A DNA stretch of 64,000 nucleotides from a virus: the IMG/VR virus record IMGVR_UViG_3300030104_006433, positions 96,545-160,544 of that record; one strand, written 5' to 3'. A model generated the notes under the pieces. It saw nothing but the letters and a program-made list of their open reading frames with translations, was not told where the DNA came from and did not search any database. Shown piece after piece: positions 43,153-52,045 of the stretch. Position 1 is the first letter of the stretch; each line of letters starts with the position of its first letter. The translations under genes were made by a program, and so were the position numbers.

Positions 43153-44076
43153 ATGAAAGACCACACATTATTAGTAGAAAAATATCGATCTAACACTCTT
43201 GATGAATATGTAGGTAATAACCATATTAAAACCCAAATACAAAAATACTTAGACCAGGATGATATTCAAAACTTCATTTTTTATGGCCCTGCTGGTACAG
43301 GGAAAACTACTCTCGCTAAACTCATTGTTAATAATTTGGACTGCGATTACTTATACATTAACGCTTCTGATGAACGGGGTATCGAAACTATTAGGGATAA
43401 AGTCACCAACTTCTCAAGTACTGCTTCGTTTCGACAGATCAAAGTTGTCATACTCGATGAGGCAGATTTCCTCACAATTCAAGCGCAAGCATCATTAAGA
43501 AATGTAATAGAAACATTTTCTAGGAATACACGTTTTATTATGACGTGTAATTTTATAGAGAGGATAATAGATCCACTACAATCAAGATGCCAAGTACTAA
43601 AAATAGTACCCCCAAGTAAAAAAGAAGTAGCAAAACATTTAAAAGAAATATTAGATACAGAACAAACAAAATTCAAAGTTGAAGCTCTCGTTAACATAGT
43701 TAACACACATCATCCGGATATACGAAAAATGTTAAACACAATTCAGTTATCTACTAAAGATAATGAGTTAGTACTAGATGAATCAATCATAGTATCATCC
43801 AATTATATAAAACAAGTTATAACAGAATTAAAAAACCCAAAAACAGATTATCGAAAGTTAAGACAAATAATTGCTGACTCGGGAGTTAAAGATTTTGAAG
43901 AATTATATAGATCATTATTTGACCAAGCAGGAGAGTATGCTAAAGGTAGAGAGGGTAGTGTAGCTATGATTTTAAATGAACATCAATATCATTCAAATTT
44001 TAGAATTGATAAGGAAATTAATATAGCAAGTGCTTTAGCAAAAATAATAGAAACCAAAAAACCACAAGTAATATGA
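43153..44076 (+). CDS. Clamp loader large subunit (gp44-like AAA+ ATPase)
   Basis: 307 aa (T4 gp44 319 aa). AAA+ motor that opens the sliding clamp: Walker A GPAGTGKTT (residues 45-53), Walker B VVILDEADFL, sensor 1 FIMTCNF and arginine-finger motif SRCQ. RFC-type box EKYRSNTLDEYVGN at the start. Codons at about 43300-43490 are noticeably GC-richer (ctc, atc, gtc, cgg) than the rest. The end overlaps the GH16 gene by 4 bases. Confidence 0.93.
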   Translation: MKDHTLLVEKYRSNTLDEYVGNNHIKTQIQKYLDQDDIQNFIFYGPAGTGKTTLAKLIVNNLDCDYLYINASDERGIETIRDKVTNFSSTASFRQIKVVILDEADFLTIQAQASLRNVIETFSRNTRFIMTCNFIERIIDPLQSRCQVLKIVPPSKKEVAKHLKEILDTEQTKFKVEALVNIVNTHHPDIRKMLNTIQLSTKDNELVLDESIIVSSNYIKQVITELKNPKTDYRKLRQIIADSGVKDFEELYRSLFDQAGEYAKGREGSVAMILNEHQYHSNFRIDKEINIASALAKIIETKKPQVI

Positions 44077-44789
44077 AAAATATAAAATGGTGTGGGTATG
44101 AATGGCTTCCAAGAGAAAAATGGGGGAAATTTCACCCCATAAAGCCATATTGTCATTATGACCCTGAAGCTATAGATTGTGATGAAGATGAAAATTTAAT
44201 ATTAAAAACTCATGTTAATCCAAAAAGATTAAAACATCCCCATACTAAAAAATTTATTAAGATACCAATAGGAGTAGGATTAATAACTAGTAAAAAAGGA
44301 TTTGATTATGGTTATTTTGAAATAGAAGCTAAATTACCTAAAGGTAAAAATTTATGGCCTGCTTTTTGGATGAGTCCTTTTGAAAGTTGGCCTCCTGAAA
44401 TAGATGTATTTGAAGGTTATACTAAAGAAAAAGATAATTACTTTCATTTTAATTGGAAAAATCCATTTGGTTTCTGGAGAGTAGAAACTAATTTCCATTG
44501 TGGTAAAGAGCCTGAAAATTATAATTTAGGGGCTAAAACACATTGGTTAGGGTTTAAAGACCCAATAAAACATTTTAACAAATATGGATGCCTATGGACA
44601 CCAGATAAAATAGAAATATTCTATAATGGTAGATTAGTTAGAAAATTAACTGATAAAAAATTATTAAAAGAATATCATGATAAATCTATGTGTGTTAAAA
44701 TTAATGCTCATGTAGATAAAAATGTAGATAAAGAAAATCACAAAACAACAAAATATATAATTAAAAATTTCAAATACGAAAAATTATGA
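44073..44789 (+). CDS. Glycoside hydrolase family 16 enzyme
   Basis: 238 aa. Beta-jelly-roll GH16 pattern: GYFEIEAKLPKGKNLWPAFW, then the catalytic signature EIDVFE (Glu109 nucleophile, Asp111, Glu114 acid/base), and later a strand with FHCGKEPENY. GH16 enzymes cut beta-1,3/1,4-glucans, agar or carrageenan. No signal peptide or tail-attachment domain is seen, so it may act in the cell or be released by lysis. It is inserted between the two clamp-loader genes, with ATGA overlaps on both sides, which is an odd place for a polysaccharidase. Confidence 0.85.
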   Translation: MKNIKWCGYEWLPREKWGKFHPIKPYCHYDPEAIDCDEDENLILKTHVNPKRLKHPHTKKFIKIPIGVGLITSKKGFDYGYFEIEAKLPKGKNLWPAFWMSPFESWPPEIDVFEGYTKEKDNYFHFNWKNPFGFWRVETNFHCGKEPENYNLGAKTHWLGFKDPIKHFNKYGCLWTPDKIEIFYNGRLVRKLTDKKLLKEYHDKSMCVKINAHVDKNVDKENHKTTKYIIKNFKYEKL

Positions 44790-45040
44790 ATGCACCACAA
44801 CAACAAGGTCTAAATATAGATTTTAAAAACACAACATCAATAGAAGGATTTAATGGCGGTAAATTATTTGGTCAAGCCTTTGTTTTAAGAAAAGTATCTA
44901 AATTTGTAGTAGGCGGAGATGAAGATGCAATGCTTCCAATCCCAGTATTCTATGATATGGAAACAAAGAAAATTATAACTGATTCATTACCTAAAGAATT
45001 AAGAGAAGAATATAAAGATATAGCTATTGAAAGGGATTAG
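44786..45040 (+). CDS. Conserved small hypothetical protein
   Basis: 84 aa. Start QQQGLNIDFKNTTSIEG recalls a small protein of T4-like cyanophages that has zinc-ribbon cysteines; those cysteines are absent here. Overlaps the GH16 stop (ATGA). Function unknown. Confidence 0.65.
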   Translation: MNAPQQQGLNIDFKNTTSIEGFNGGKLFGQAFVLRKVSKFVVGGDEDAMLPIPVFYDMETKKIITDSLPKELREEYKDIAIERD

Positions 45041-45050
45041 AAAAATAAAT

Positions 45051-45224
45051 ATGAAAACTCAACTATTATTTAATGGTTGGTGGGCTCATTATCACCCTAA
45101 TTGTTGGTTTAAAGACTCAGAGGATACTCAGTACTTAGAAAATGGAATGTTGGTTGGTTTTAGACCTGAAGAAGAAGGATTAACAATGAAAGAAGCATAT
45201 GAAAAGTCCAAAAACAATATTTGA
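45051..45224 (+). CDS. Small hypothetical protein
   Basis: 57 aa from the ATG at 45051 (context aaataaatATG); an earlier in-frame start at 45027 would overlap the previous gene. Trp/His/Asn-rich (FNGWWAHYHPNCWF). It overlaps the clamp-loader small subunit gene by 26 bases. Unknown. Confidence 0.55.
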   Translation: MKTQLLFNGWWAHYHPNCWFKDSEDTQYLENGMLVGFRPEEEGLTMKEAYEKSKNNI

Positions 45225-45624
45225 TTGGCTTCAACATATAACATGGTTGAAAACACCAACTGAAGAATTTTCTGATAAAGACTGGGAAGGTTTCAATTCA
45301 TATATGATCCATAGGTTTATAAGTATGAGCCAATACTACGTTGAAGTCGCTGATTATGCGCAGGGTTTAATGCCAAATAATAAGAAAGAAATATATAATT
45401 TTTATAAGGAAATAATACCTAAACGTAAGGTTTGGTTAAAGTATATTAAATCAAAAAGTAAAACTTATAATAAGGAATTAATAGAAATATTATCTGAGTA
45501 CTTTAAGCTTGGCTCTTCAGAAATTCCTTCATATATTAATATCCTGGGAAATGAAAAAGTAATAGAAATTTTAAGAGAGATGGGAATTGAAGAAAAAGAA
45601 TCAAAAAAATTATTAAAATCATGA
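45199..45624 (+). CDS. Clamp loader small subunit (gp62-like)
   Basis: 141 aa (T4 gp62 187 aa). It has the gp62-like layout: FDWLQHITWLK at the start, FNSYMIHRFISMSQYYVEVA, then IYNFYKEIIPKRKVWLKYIK, followed by helices ending in a Lys-rich tail. It would complete the gp44/gp62 loader. Separated from gp44 by the GH16 gene and two small genes, where T4 has them adjacent. Confidence 0.75.
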   Translation: MKSPKTIFDWLQHITWLKTPTEEFSDKDWEGFNSYMIHRFISMSQYYVEVADYAQGLMPNNKKEIYNFYKEIIPKRKVWLKYIKSKSKTYNKELIEILSEYFKLGSSEIPSYINILGNEKVIEILREMGIEEKESKKLLKS

Positions 45625-45980
45625 CTGAAAAAACATTAAAAAAATTAAATAAAAAATACCCAAATTGGTATAAAAAAATAAGGAGAGTAATTGTTAATTT
45701 ATATAGACCAATCCTTCATGACAAGTCAGAAAGTAAATTCAATCAACATCCTATAGCTTATATTATGTTCACAACATTTATTTGGAGTGCTATTTTAGTT
45801 CATCAAGACAGTCCTAATTATTGGATTCCATTTTTAAGTGGTTGGGTTATTATACCTATTACTTGGATTTATTTAAAGTTATTTCCACAAACATGGGATG
45901 AAATGTATGAATATGAAAAAGTAGCTTTTAGACAAATTTGGAGATTATCTAAAAAATGGAAACCTAAAAAAACAAAATAA
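45621..45980 (+). CDS. Small two-pass membrane protein
   Basis: 119 aa: basic N-terminal 45 residues, two membrane segments (about 46-62 and 68-88) and a basic C-terminal tail. ATGA overlap with the gp62-like gene. Could anchor something at the membrane; unknown. Confidence 0.6.
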   Translation: MTEKTLKKLNKKYPNWYKKIRRVIVNLYRPILHDKSESKFNQHPIAYIMFTTFIWSAILVHQDSPNYWIPFLSGWVIIPITWIYLKLFPQTWDEMYEYEKVAFRQIWRLSKKWKPKKTK

Positions 45981-45983
45981 GTT

Positions 45984-46151
45984 ATGAAAAAGTATAAAGT
46001 AGAATTAATAAATTTTACTCAAGAAGGAAATCCTGTAAGTGGAGTTTCTAGAGTTATAGAAAAAATGAGTTTTAAAAAATTAAGAAAATTCCAAAACCAA
46101 TACCCAGGCAGGGAAGATTTAGTTAGAAAATTAAATATTAAAGAAATATAG
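45984..46151 (+). CDS. Small basic hypothetical protein
   Basis: 55 aa, Lys/Arg/Asn-rich (start MKKYKVELINFTQEGNP). ATG in the common aagttATG context, 3 bases after the previous gene; next gene begins 2 bases after its stop. Unknown. Confidence 0.6.
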   Translation: MKKYKVELINFTQEGNPVSGVSRVIEKMSFKKLRKFQNQYPGREDLVRKLNIKEI

Positions 46152-46153
46152 TT

Positions 46154-46738
46154 ATGGCAAATCACTTAAGAAGTTGGATCAAAGTTAAAGCAAATGAAGA
46201 TACTATAAAATATGTTGATTCTTTAGTTGATAAAATTTCATCAGAAAAATATAATAATGATGATTATGGCATAACAGCATTTGCAAAAACATTTTATAAA
46301 GATGTTGATTGTGGAGATGGTGGGGGTGTAATGTATGATTGGGCAATTGATAATATAGGCCCTAAATGGACTTATTTAGAAGAAATTGAAGATGAAGGAG
46401 AATTTTCAACTACATCAGCTTGGTATCCACCAAAAGAATTTTTTATTCATTTATATAAACTATGTGTTGAATTAGATGAAAATGTAGAAATTGAAGTAAA
46501 ATATGAAGATGAATCATATGACCCAATAGGTGCTATGGTTGTGAAAAAAGATAGAGATGGTGTTCCTTGTATATGGGAAGAAGAAGATACTATAGAAAAC
46601 CCAACTGATGATATGGATTGGGAAGATGAAGGTTATGATGAAGCACAACAAGAGTTTCATGATGAACTTTATAAAACTAAAAAAGAACTTTTAAAAGAAT
46701 GTCACTCATTAGTATTAACTGATGGTGAACCAATTTAA
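46154..46738 (+). CDS. Hypothetical protein, possible Api92/YubB-like ferredoxin-like fold
   Basis: 194 aa, acidic. The block GGGVMYDWAIDNIGPKWTYL and the later acidic tail recall Api92-like ferredoxin-fold proteins encoded by plasmids and phages. The match is by memory of pattern only. Function unknown. Confidence 0.6.
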   Translation: MANHLRSWIKVKANEDTIKYVDSLVDKISSEKYNNDDYGITAFAKTFYKDVDCGDGGGVMYDWAIDNIGPKWTYLEEIEDEGEFSTTSAWYPPKEFFIHLYKLCVELDENVEIEVKYEDESYDPIGAMVVKKDRDGVPCIWEEEDTIENPTDDMDWEDEGYDEAQQEFHDELYKTKKELLKECHSLVLTDGEPI

Positions 46739-46740
46739 TA

Positions 46741-46908
46741 ATGGAGGAAAGTAAAGGATTAGGAGATAGCATTGAAAAATTTACAACAACTACTGGAATT
46801 AAAAAGGTAGTAGATGCTATATCAAAAAAAGTAGGAAAAGATTGTGGATGTAAAAAAAGAAAAGCAGTTTTAAACAAAAAATATCCATATAAAAATAAAA
46901 AAAGTTAA
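46741..46908 (+). CDS. Small conserved protein with CGC motif
   Basis: 55 aa starting ESKGLGDSIEKFTTTTGIKK and containing KDCGCKKRK, then LNKKYPY. Similar short proteins with a GLGD...CGC..R...LN..FPY pattern occur in many T4-like and environmental phages (from memory). Fits exactly between neighbours (stop taa then ATG). Function unknown. Confidence 0.65.
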   Translation: MEESKGLGDSIEKFTTTTGIKKVVDAISKKVGKDCGCKKRKAVLNKKYPYKNKKS

Positions 46909-47331
46909 ATGAAAGATCAAGTTATAGAAGAAGATAAATTTATAGAAGATTTAATAGAGTCAAGAAAAATAAAGGGATATATTGAAGATGAAATAAACCA
47001 AACAATTACTATTTTTGAAGAAGACTATCCTGAATTATCTAAAGAATTTAAAAAAATTCAAGATGAAATGTATGAAACATTTGCTCGTAAACATATGGAT
47101 TATGGTTTACAAAACATCTCATTAGGTGGTGATTTAACTAAAGAAAATGATAAAAAGTTTTCATTAACTGGATTAGCAATTAGGTTAACTGATAAAGTAT
47201 CCAGATTAAGAAATTTATTAGTAAATGGAAAAAGTTTTGTAAAAGGTGAAGGAATGGAAGACACGTTTTTAGATGTAGCTAATTATGGTATAATTGGCTT
47301 ATTAGTTGGACGTGACAAATGGAAAAAATAA
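46909..47331 (+). CDS. Nmad1 / DUF1599 domain protein
   Basis: 140 aa. The conserved part reads FARKHMDYGLQNISL, then LAIRLTDKVSRLRNLL, KGEGMEDTFLDVANYGIIGL, matching the DUF1599 (nucleotide modification associated domain 1) pattern KH.DYG..N...G...R..DK..RL.NL...E...DT..D..NY. Such proteins are linked with phage DNA or nucleotide modification. It may act with MazG or the deazaguanine pathway. Confidence 0.65.
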   Translation: MKDQVIEEDKFIEDLIESRKIKGYIEDEINQTITIFEEDYPELSKEFKKIQDEMYETFARKHMDYGLQNISLGGDLTKENDKKFSLTGLAIRLTDKVSRLRNLLVNGKSFVKGEGMEDTFLDVANYGIIGLLVGRDKWKK

Positions 47332-48279
47332 ATGCCTAAAATCCCCACCATAGTTAAGGAGATTCAACAATTTCCAAAAAGAGAAGTTAATTATGCTTTT
47401 CAAAAAAATATTTCATATTCACAATATTCAATGTGGAAAAAATGTCCTAAACAGTGGGCATTACAATATAGAGATGGTCATAAAATTTATACTCCAAGTG
47501 TTCATACTGTATTTGGAAAAGCACTACATGAGGCATTTCAACATTATATTCAAGTAATGTATGATAAAAGTGGGGCAGCCGCTGATAGAGAAGACATATT
47601 AGAAATATTAAAAGATAAAATTAGAGAGCATTATCAAGATGAATACAAGAAAAATAATAACCAACATTTCTCAGATCCAGGTGAATTAAGTGAATTTTAT
47701 GAAGATGGGGTTGAAATATTAAATTATTTAAAAAAGAATAGAGGCAAATATTTTTCAAAACGAGGTTGGCACTTAGTTGGAATCGAAACCCCTATCACAA
47801 TGCCTCCAATTTCATCAAATCCTAATGTTTTATTTGTAGGTTATTTAGATATTGTGATGTATAATGATCGAGTTAAGAAATTTAAAATAATAGATATTAA
47901 AACATCTACTAATGGTTGGAAGTTAGATTATGTTAAAAAAGATGAGGACAAACAATTTCAACTCATCCTATACAAAAAATTCTTTGCAGAACAGTTTGGT
48001 GTAGATGAAAAAGATATTGATATTGAGTTTTTTATAACAAGAAGAAAAGTATATGAAGGTGGAGATTACCCACAAAAAAGATTTCAAATGTATTCACCTC
48101 CATCAGGAAAAATTAAAATAGGAAGAGCAACTCAAGCAATAAATGAATTTATAAATGAGTGTTTTAACGGAAATAACCATAATGAAAAAGAAATGTTACC
48201 TAACCCTAGCAAATGGAATTGTACTTTTTGTGCTTTTAAAGAAAACGCAAACTTATGCGGACTAGGCGGTAACCTTTAG
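47332..48279 (+). CDS. PD-(D/E)XK family nuclease (RecB/Cas4-like)
   Basis: 315 aa. N-terminal KNISYSQYSMWKKCPKQW, GKALHEAFQHYI, catalytic core VGYLDIVMYNDRVKKFKIID followed by IKTSTNGW (Asp...Asp-x-Lys; E replaced by I-D-I-K order), and a C-terminal pair CTFCAFKENANLC that with Cys in CPK could hold an Fe-S cluster or zinc. DNA exonuclease in recombination or host DNA breakdown. Last gene before a late box. Confidence 0.8.
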   Translation: MPKIPTIVKEIQQFPKREVNYAFQKNISYSQYSMWKKCPKQWALQYRDGHKIYTPSVHTVFGKALHEAFQHYIQVMYDKSGAAADREDILEILKDKIREHYQDEYKKNNNQHFSDPGELSEFYEDGVEILNYLKKNRGKYFSKRGWHLVGIETPITMPPISSNPNVLFVGYLDIVMYNDRVKKFKIIDIKTSTNGWKLDYVKKDEDKQFQLILYKKFFAEQFGVDEKDIDIEFFITRRKVYEGGDYPQKRFQMYSPPSGKIKIGRATQAINEFINECFNGNNHNEKEMLPNPSKWNCTFCAFKENANLCGLGGNL

Positions 48280-48290
48280 GAATATTGATA

Positions 48291-48298
48291 TATTTATA
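48291..48298 (+). promoter_or_regulatory. Putative late promoter box TATTTATA
   Basis: TATTTATA 37 bases upstream of the ATG at 48328; it would start the glycosyltransferase cluster as late genes. Confidence 0.55.
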
Positions 48299-48327
48299 TA
48301 AAATAATTATTAACCAAATAAACCAAA

Positions 48328-48516
48328 ATGGCAGAAAAGAAAAATATGACTCTTACAAGTGTTAAAGTTAAGAGTGATTTATTTGAAAATTTTAAAATAG
48401 AATGTGTTAAGAGAAAATTCTCATTCCAAAAATTATCAGATAGAGCTATTCATCTTTATTTAACAGATGAAGAATTTAGAAAAAAAATAAATAACCACAC
48501 CAATTTAGAACTATAA
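48328..48516 (+). CDS. Small ribbon-helix-helix-like protein
   Basis: 62 aa: TLTSVKVKSDLFENFKIECVK then helix, the strand-helix-helix layout of MetJ/Arc-type DNA-binding proteins. No second domain. It precedes the glycosyltransferases by 1 base; possibly a regulator. Confidence 0.55.
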   Translation: MAEKKNMTLTSVKVKSDLFENFKIECVKRKFSFQKLSDRAIHLYLTDEEFRKKINNHTNLEL

Positions 48517-48517
48517 T

Positions 48518-49957
48518 ATGAATAAAGATTTTAAATATCTACCTAAGGAAAAAAGAAAGAAAATACTGTTAATATGTGATGATATGAGGGTACACTCAGG
48601 GGTAGCTACAGTAGCTAAAGAAATGGTCACAAATACCTGTCAACATTTTAATTGGGTTCAAATAGCTGGAGCAATTCAACATCCTGATATAGGTAAAAAA
48701 ATTGATTTAAGTGAAGAAACTAATAAATTAAGTAAATTAGATGATACTAGTGTTATTTTATATCCAACTAATGGATACGGGGAACCTAATATTGTTAGAA
48801 GTTTAATGAAAATGGAAAAACCAGATGCTATTTTTATTATAACAGATCCAAGATATTTTGATTGGTTATTCCAAATGGAAGGTGAAATTAGAAAACAAAT
48901 ACCTATCATATACCTTAACATTTGGGATGATTACCCTGCTCCTTTATATAATAGTGCTTTTTATGAATCATGTGATGCTTTATTAGCCATATCAAAACAA
49001 ACAAAAAACATAAATGAAATTGTTTTAGGAGATAAGGTTGAGAATAAAATAATTAAATATGTTCCTCATGGATTGAATGAAAATCATTATTTCCCAATTG
49101 ATAAAAATTCTGATAATGTTTTAAATATGAAAAAGAAATTTTTTGGTGATGACGAAGTAGATTTTACTTTGTTTTTCAATTCTAGAAATATTAGAAGAAA
49201 ACAAATCCCAGATACTATGTGGGCGTTTAAAATGTTTTTAGATGGATTACCTAAAGAAAAAGCAGATAAATGTAGATTTTTACTTCATACTGAAATTACT
49301 CATGACGCAGGTACCAATTTAGAAGTTTTAAGAGAATTATTATTTGAAAAAGAATATCCTAATGCTATTAAATTCTCAACAGAAAAATTATCAACAGTAG
49401 ATTTAAATTTATTGTATAATATAACAGATTGTCAAATTCTTTTAACATCAAATGAAGGATGGGGATTAACATTAACTGAAGCAATGTTAGCAGGTAATCC
49501 TATTATAGCTAATGTTACAGGAGGAATGCAAGACCAAATGAGATTTATTGATGAAAATGGAAAATGGTTTACACCTTCTCCTCAAATACCTTCAAATAAT
49601 ACAGGTAAATATAATCTTTGCGGTGAATGGGCATTCCCAGTATATCCAGCTTCAAGATCAATTCAAGGCTCACCTCCAACTCCTTATATTTGGGATGATA
49701 GATGTAAACCTGAAGATGCAGCAGATAGAATAAGAGAAGTATATGACTTAGGATCTGAAGAAAGAAAAGAAATAGGACAGAAAGGTAGAGAATGGGCTCT
49801 AAGTGATGAAGCTGGCTTTACAGCTGAAAAAATGAGTAATAGAGTAATCAATGCAATAGATGAATTATTTGATACTTGGGAGCCAAGAAAAAAATATGAA
49901 ATAATTAACACAAGCAAAAGTTTTAAAAAAACACAAACACATAATTTAGTATATTAA
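48518..49957 (+). CDS. Glycosyltransferase (GT-B fold, GT4-like)
   Basis: 479 aa. Rossmann-like start (ILLICDDMRVHSGVATVAKEM), central NSRNIRRKQ, and the sugar-nucleotide site LTSNEGWGLTLTEAMLAGNP with IIANVTGGMQDQ (E-x7-E type). Transfers a sugar to an unknown acceptor. First of a long modification cluster under a late box. Confidence 0.85.
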   Translation: MNKDFKYLPKEKRKKILLICDDMRVHSGVATVAKEMVTNTCQHFNWVQIAGAIQHPDIGKKIDLSEETNKLSKLDDTSVILYPTNGYGEPNIVRSLMKMEKPDAIFIITDPRYFDWLFQMEGEIRKQIPIIYLNIWDDYPAPLYNSAFYESCDALLAISKQTKNINEIVLGDKVENKIIKYVPHGLNENHYFPIDKNSDNVLNMKKKFFGDDEVDFTLFFNSRNIRRKQIPDTMWAFKMFLDGLPKEKADKCRFLLHTEITHDAGTNLEVLRELLFEKEYPNAIKFSTEKLSTVDLNLLYNITDCQILLTSNEGWGLTLTEAMLAGNPIIANVTGGMQDQMRFIDENGKWFTPSPQIPSNNTGKYNLCGEWAFPVYPASRSIQGSPPTPYIWDDRCKPEDAADRIREVYDLGSEERKEIGQKGREWALSDEAGFTAEKMSNRVINAIDELFDTWEPRKKYEIINTSKSFKKTQTHNLVY

Positions 49958-49958
49958 G

Positions 49959-51272
49959 ATGAGTAAACCAACAGTTATAATAAGTTGTCCAATTGATACC
50001 TACTCAGGTTATGGGGCAAGAGGAAGAGATGTAGTAAAAGCATTTATTGAATTAAATAAATATGATGTGAAAATTATCCCTCAAAGATGGGGAAATACAC
50101 CTTGGGGTTTTATTGAAGATCATCCAGAATGGAATTTTTTAAACCAACATATTTTTAATCCAGAACCTAATAAACAATATCCCAAACCTGATATTTGGGT
50201 GCAAATAACAATTCCAAACGAATTTATGCCTCAAGGACATTATAATATAGGAATAACAGCAGGAATTGAATCAACAGTGGCTGCTGCAGATTGGGTCGAA
50301 GGATGTAATAGAATGGATTTAATTTTAGGTTCTTCTAACCATTCAATACAAGCTCTAAAAACATCAAAGTACCAAAAAAGAGATAATAAAACCCAACAAG
50401 TTATAGCTAATATAGAATTAAATACTAAAACTGATATATTATTTGAAGGTTTAAATTTAAACACCTATAAACCTGTAGAATCAACATTAGACTTATCTGA
50501 TATTAAAGAATCATTTTGTTATCTATTTGTTGGTACTTGGATACAAGGAGATTTTGGGCATGATAGAAAAAATATTGGTTTATTAATCAAATCATTTTTA
50601 GAAACATTCAAAAATAAACAGAAAAAACCAGCTTTAATATTAAAAACAAGTCATAGTGGGGTTTCATATGTTGATAGAGATTTTATATTATCTAAAATTG
50701 AAAAAATAAAAAAGACTGTTAAAGGAAAATTACCAAACATTTATTTACTACATGGAGATTTTTCAAATTCTGAAATTAATGAATTATATAATCATAAAAA
50801 AGTAAAAGCTATGATTAGCTTAACAAAAGGTGAAGGATTTGGAAGACCATTACTTGAATTTACTCAAGTTAAAAAACCAATTATAACATCAGGATGGTCA
50901 GGTCATATAGATTTCTTAAAACCTGATATGAGTATATTATTACCTGGTAACTTAGGCCCAGTACATAAAAGTGCTCAAAATAAATGGTTAATTGAAGGTT
51001 CACAGTGGTTTGATGTTGACCATATGGCTTTAGGTAAAACATTAAAAAATACATATAAAAAATACAAAGATTATATTCCAAATGCTAGACGTCAAGCAAC
51101 ACATGCTAAAGATAATTTTAGCTATGAAAAGATGAAAGAAAAATTAGATATAATCTTAGAGGATAATGTCACTCAAACCCCAAAACAAGTTGATTTAAAA
51201 TTACCAAAGTTAAAAAAATCAAAGAAAAAAGAACTTCCTAAATTAGAATTACCAAAATTACAAAAGATATGA
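49959..51272 (+). CDS. Glycosyltransferase (GT-B fold, GT4-like)
   Basis: 437 aa, starting 1 base after the preceding glycosyltransferase. SCPIDTYSGYGARGRDVVKA at the N-terminus, LTKGEGFGRPLLEFTQVKKP and ITSGWSGHIDFL in the nucleotide-sugar site, and a Lys/Pro/Leu-repeat C-terminal tail (LPKLKKSKKKELPKLELPKL) that may tether it. Probably acts in sequence with the upstream enzyme. Confidence 0.82.
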   Translation: MSKPTVIISCPIDTYSGYGARGRDVVKAFIELNKYDVKIIPQRWGNTPWGFIEDHPEWNFLNQHIFNPEPNKQYPKPDIWVQITIPNEFMPQGHYNIGITAGIESTVAAADWVEGCNRMDLILGSSNHSIQALKTSKYQKRDNKTQQVIANIELNTKTDILFEGLNLNTYKPVESTLDLSDIKESFCYLFVGTWIQGDFGHDRKNIGLLIKSFLETFKNKQKKPALILKTSHSGVSYVDRDFILSKIEKIKKTVKGKLPNIYLLHGDFSNSEINELYNHKKVKAMISLTKGEGFGRPLLEFTQVKKPIITSGWSGHIDFLKPDMSILLPGNLGPVHKSAQNKWLIEGSQWFDVDHMALGKTLKNTYKKYKDYIPNARRQATHAKDNFSYEKMKEKLDIILEDNVTQTPKQVDLKLPKLKKSKKKELPKLELPKLQKI

Positions 51273-51730
51273 ACTCAGATAATTTAATAATATGTCCTAG
51301 ATGTGAGAGTGATGCTTGTTATTCCAGTGAAATAAATGATGAAATAACTAATTACTCTTGCTTCGGATGCGGTTTCCAAAGTAATTCATTAATGAAAAAA
51401 GATGAACCATTTCTAAATGAACAATTAGAAATACTACCAGAATTGTATAAAGATCTTTTATTTGAAGATAAAAATGGTCAAGGATGGCTTCCTCAAACTA
51501 TTAACCTACCTCAAAAAGGTATGGTGTTCGCTAATGGAGCCACAACTAAAAATTGGAAATGGTCAGCTGTAAAAGCAGTCCCTGTTAAAGAAGATGAAAA
51601 ATTAAAATACCCTATCCCAGGTAAAAAAGATGAATATTATGAATTTAGAATGGATATGGGAACTATGAAAATGTTTGAAGAAAAAGATTTTATGGAAGCT
51701 TTAAGTTATATTGAAGTTTTACCTTCATAG
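51269..51730 (+). CDS. Zinc-ribbon protein
   Basis: 153 aa. N-terminal CPRCESDACY ... YSCFGCGF is a four-Cys zinc ribbon (about residues 9-38); the remainder has a Trp/Lys/Pro-rich domain. Overlaps the previous stop (ATGA). Possibly a regulator or protein-binding adaptor; unknown. Confidence 0.65.
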   Translation: MNSDNLIICPRCESDACYSSEINDEITNYSCFGCGFQSNSLMKKDEPFLNEQLEILPELYKDLLFEDKNGQGWLPQTINLPQKGMVFANGATTKNWKWSAVKAVPVKEDEKLKYPIPGKKDEYYEFRMDMGTMKMFEEKDFMEALSYIEVLPS

Positions 51731-51760
51731 TTTGGCTTTCATATATACTTTTATTATATT
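51731..51760 (+). promoter_or_regulatory. Promoter TTTGGCT-N16-TTATATT
   Basis: TTTGGCT (51731-51737), 16-base spacer, TTATATT (51754-51760), 25 bases before the ATG at 51785. Confidence 0.8.
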
Positions 51761-51784
51761 ACATCAAATAAAAAATAAATAATT

Positions 51785-52045
51785 ATGCTAAGATTAACAG
51801 TGCATGTGTCTAATCCTTCTTTCATCACAAAAGAACAAAAACCAATGGGAAAGGATGAAAATAATAAACCTATTATGAAACCCAAAAAAGCTAAATGTAT
51901 AGTGAACACTATAACACTTAGAAATTTAAGGTCAATGAAAAGTGTGGAATCTAAATTATCTTATATTAAATCTAAGTATAAAATAGCTAGATGGAAAGAA
52001 GGTAAAAAGAAAGGTAAAGAAATGATTTATATAGCTTATCATTAA
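51785..52045 (+). CDS. Small basic hypothetical protein
   Basis: 86 aa, Lys/Ser/Ile-rich (TLRNLRSMKSVESKLSYIK). First gene after a strong promoter; overlaps the next start by one base (TAATG). Function unknown. Confidence 0.6.
   Translation: MLRLTVHVSNPSFITKEQKPMGKDENNKPIMKPKKAKCIVNTITLRNLRSMKSVESKLSYIKSKYKIARWKEGKKKGKEMIYIAYH

Noticed and set aside
43259-43498. 79-aa +1-frame ORF inside the clamp loader
   Set aside because: Nested in the AAA+ core; no independent evidence.
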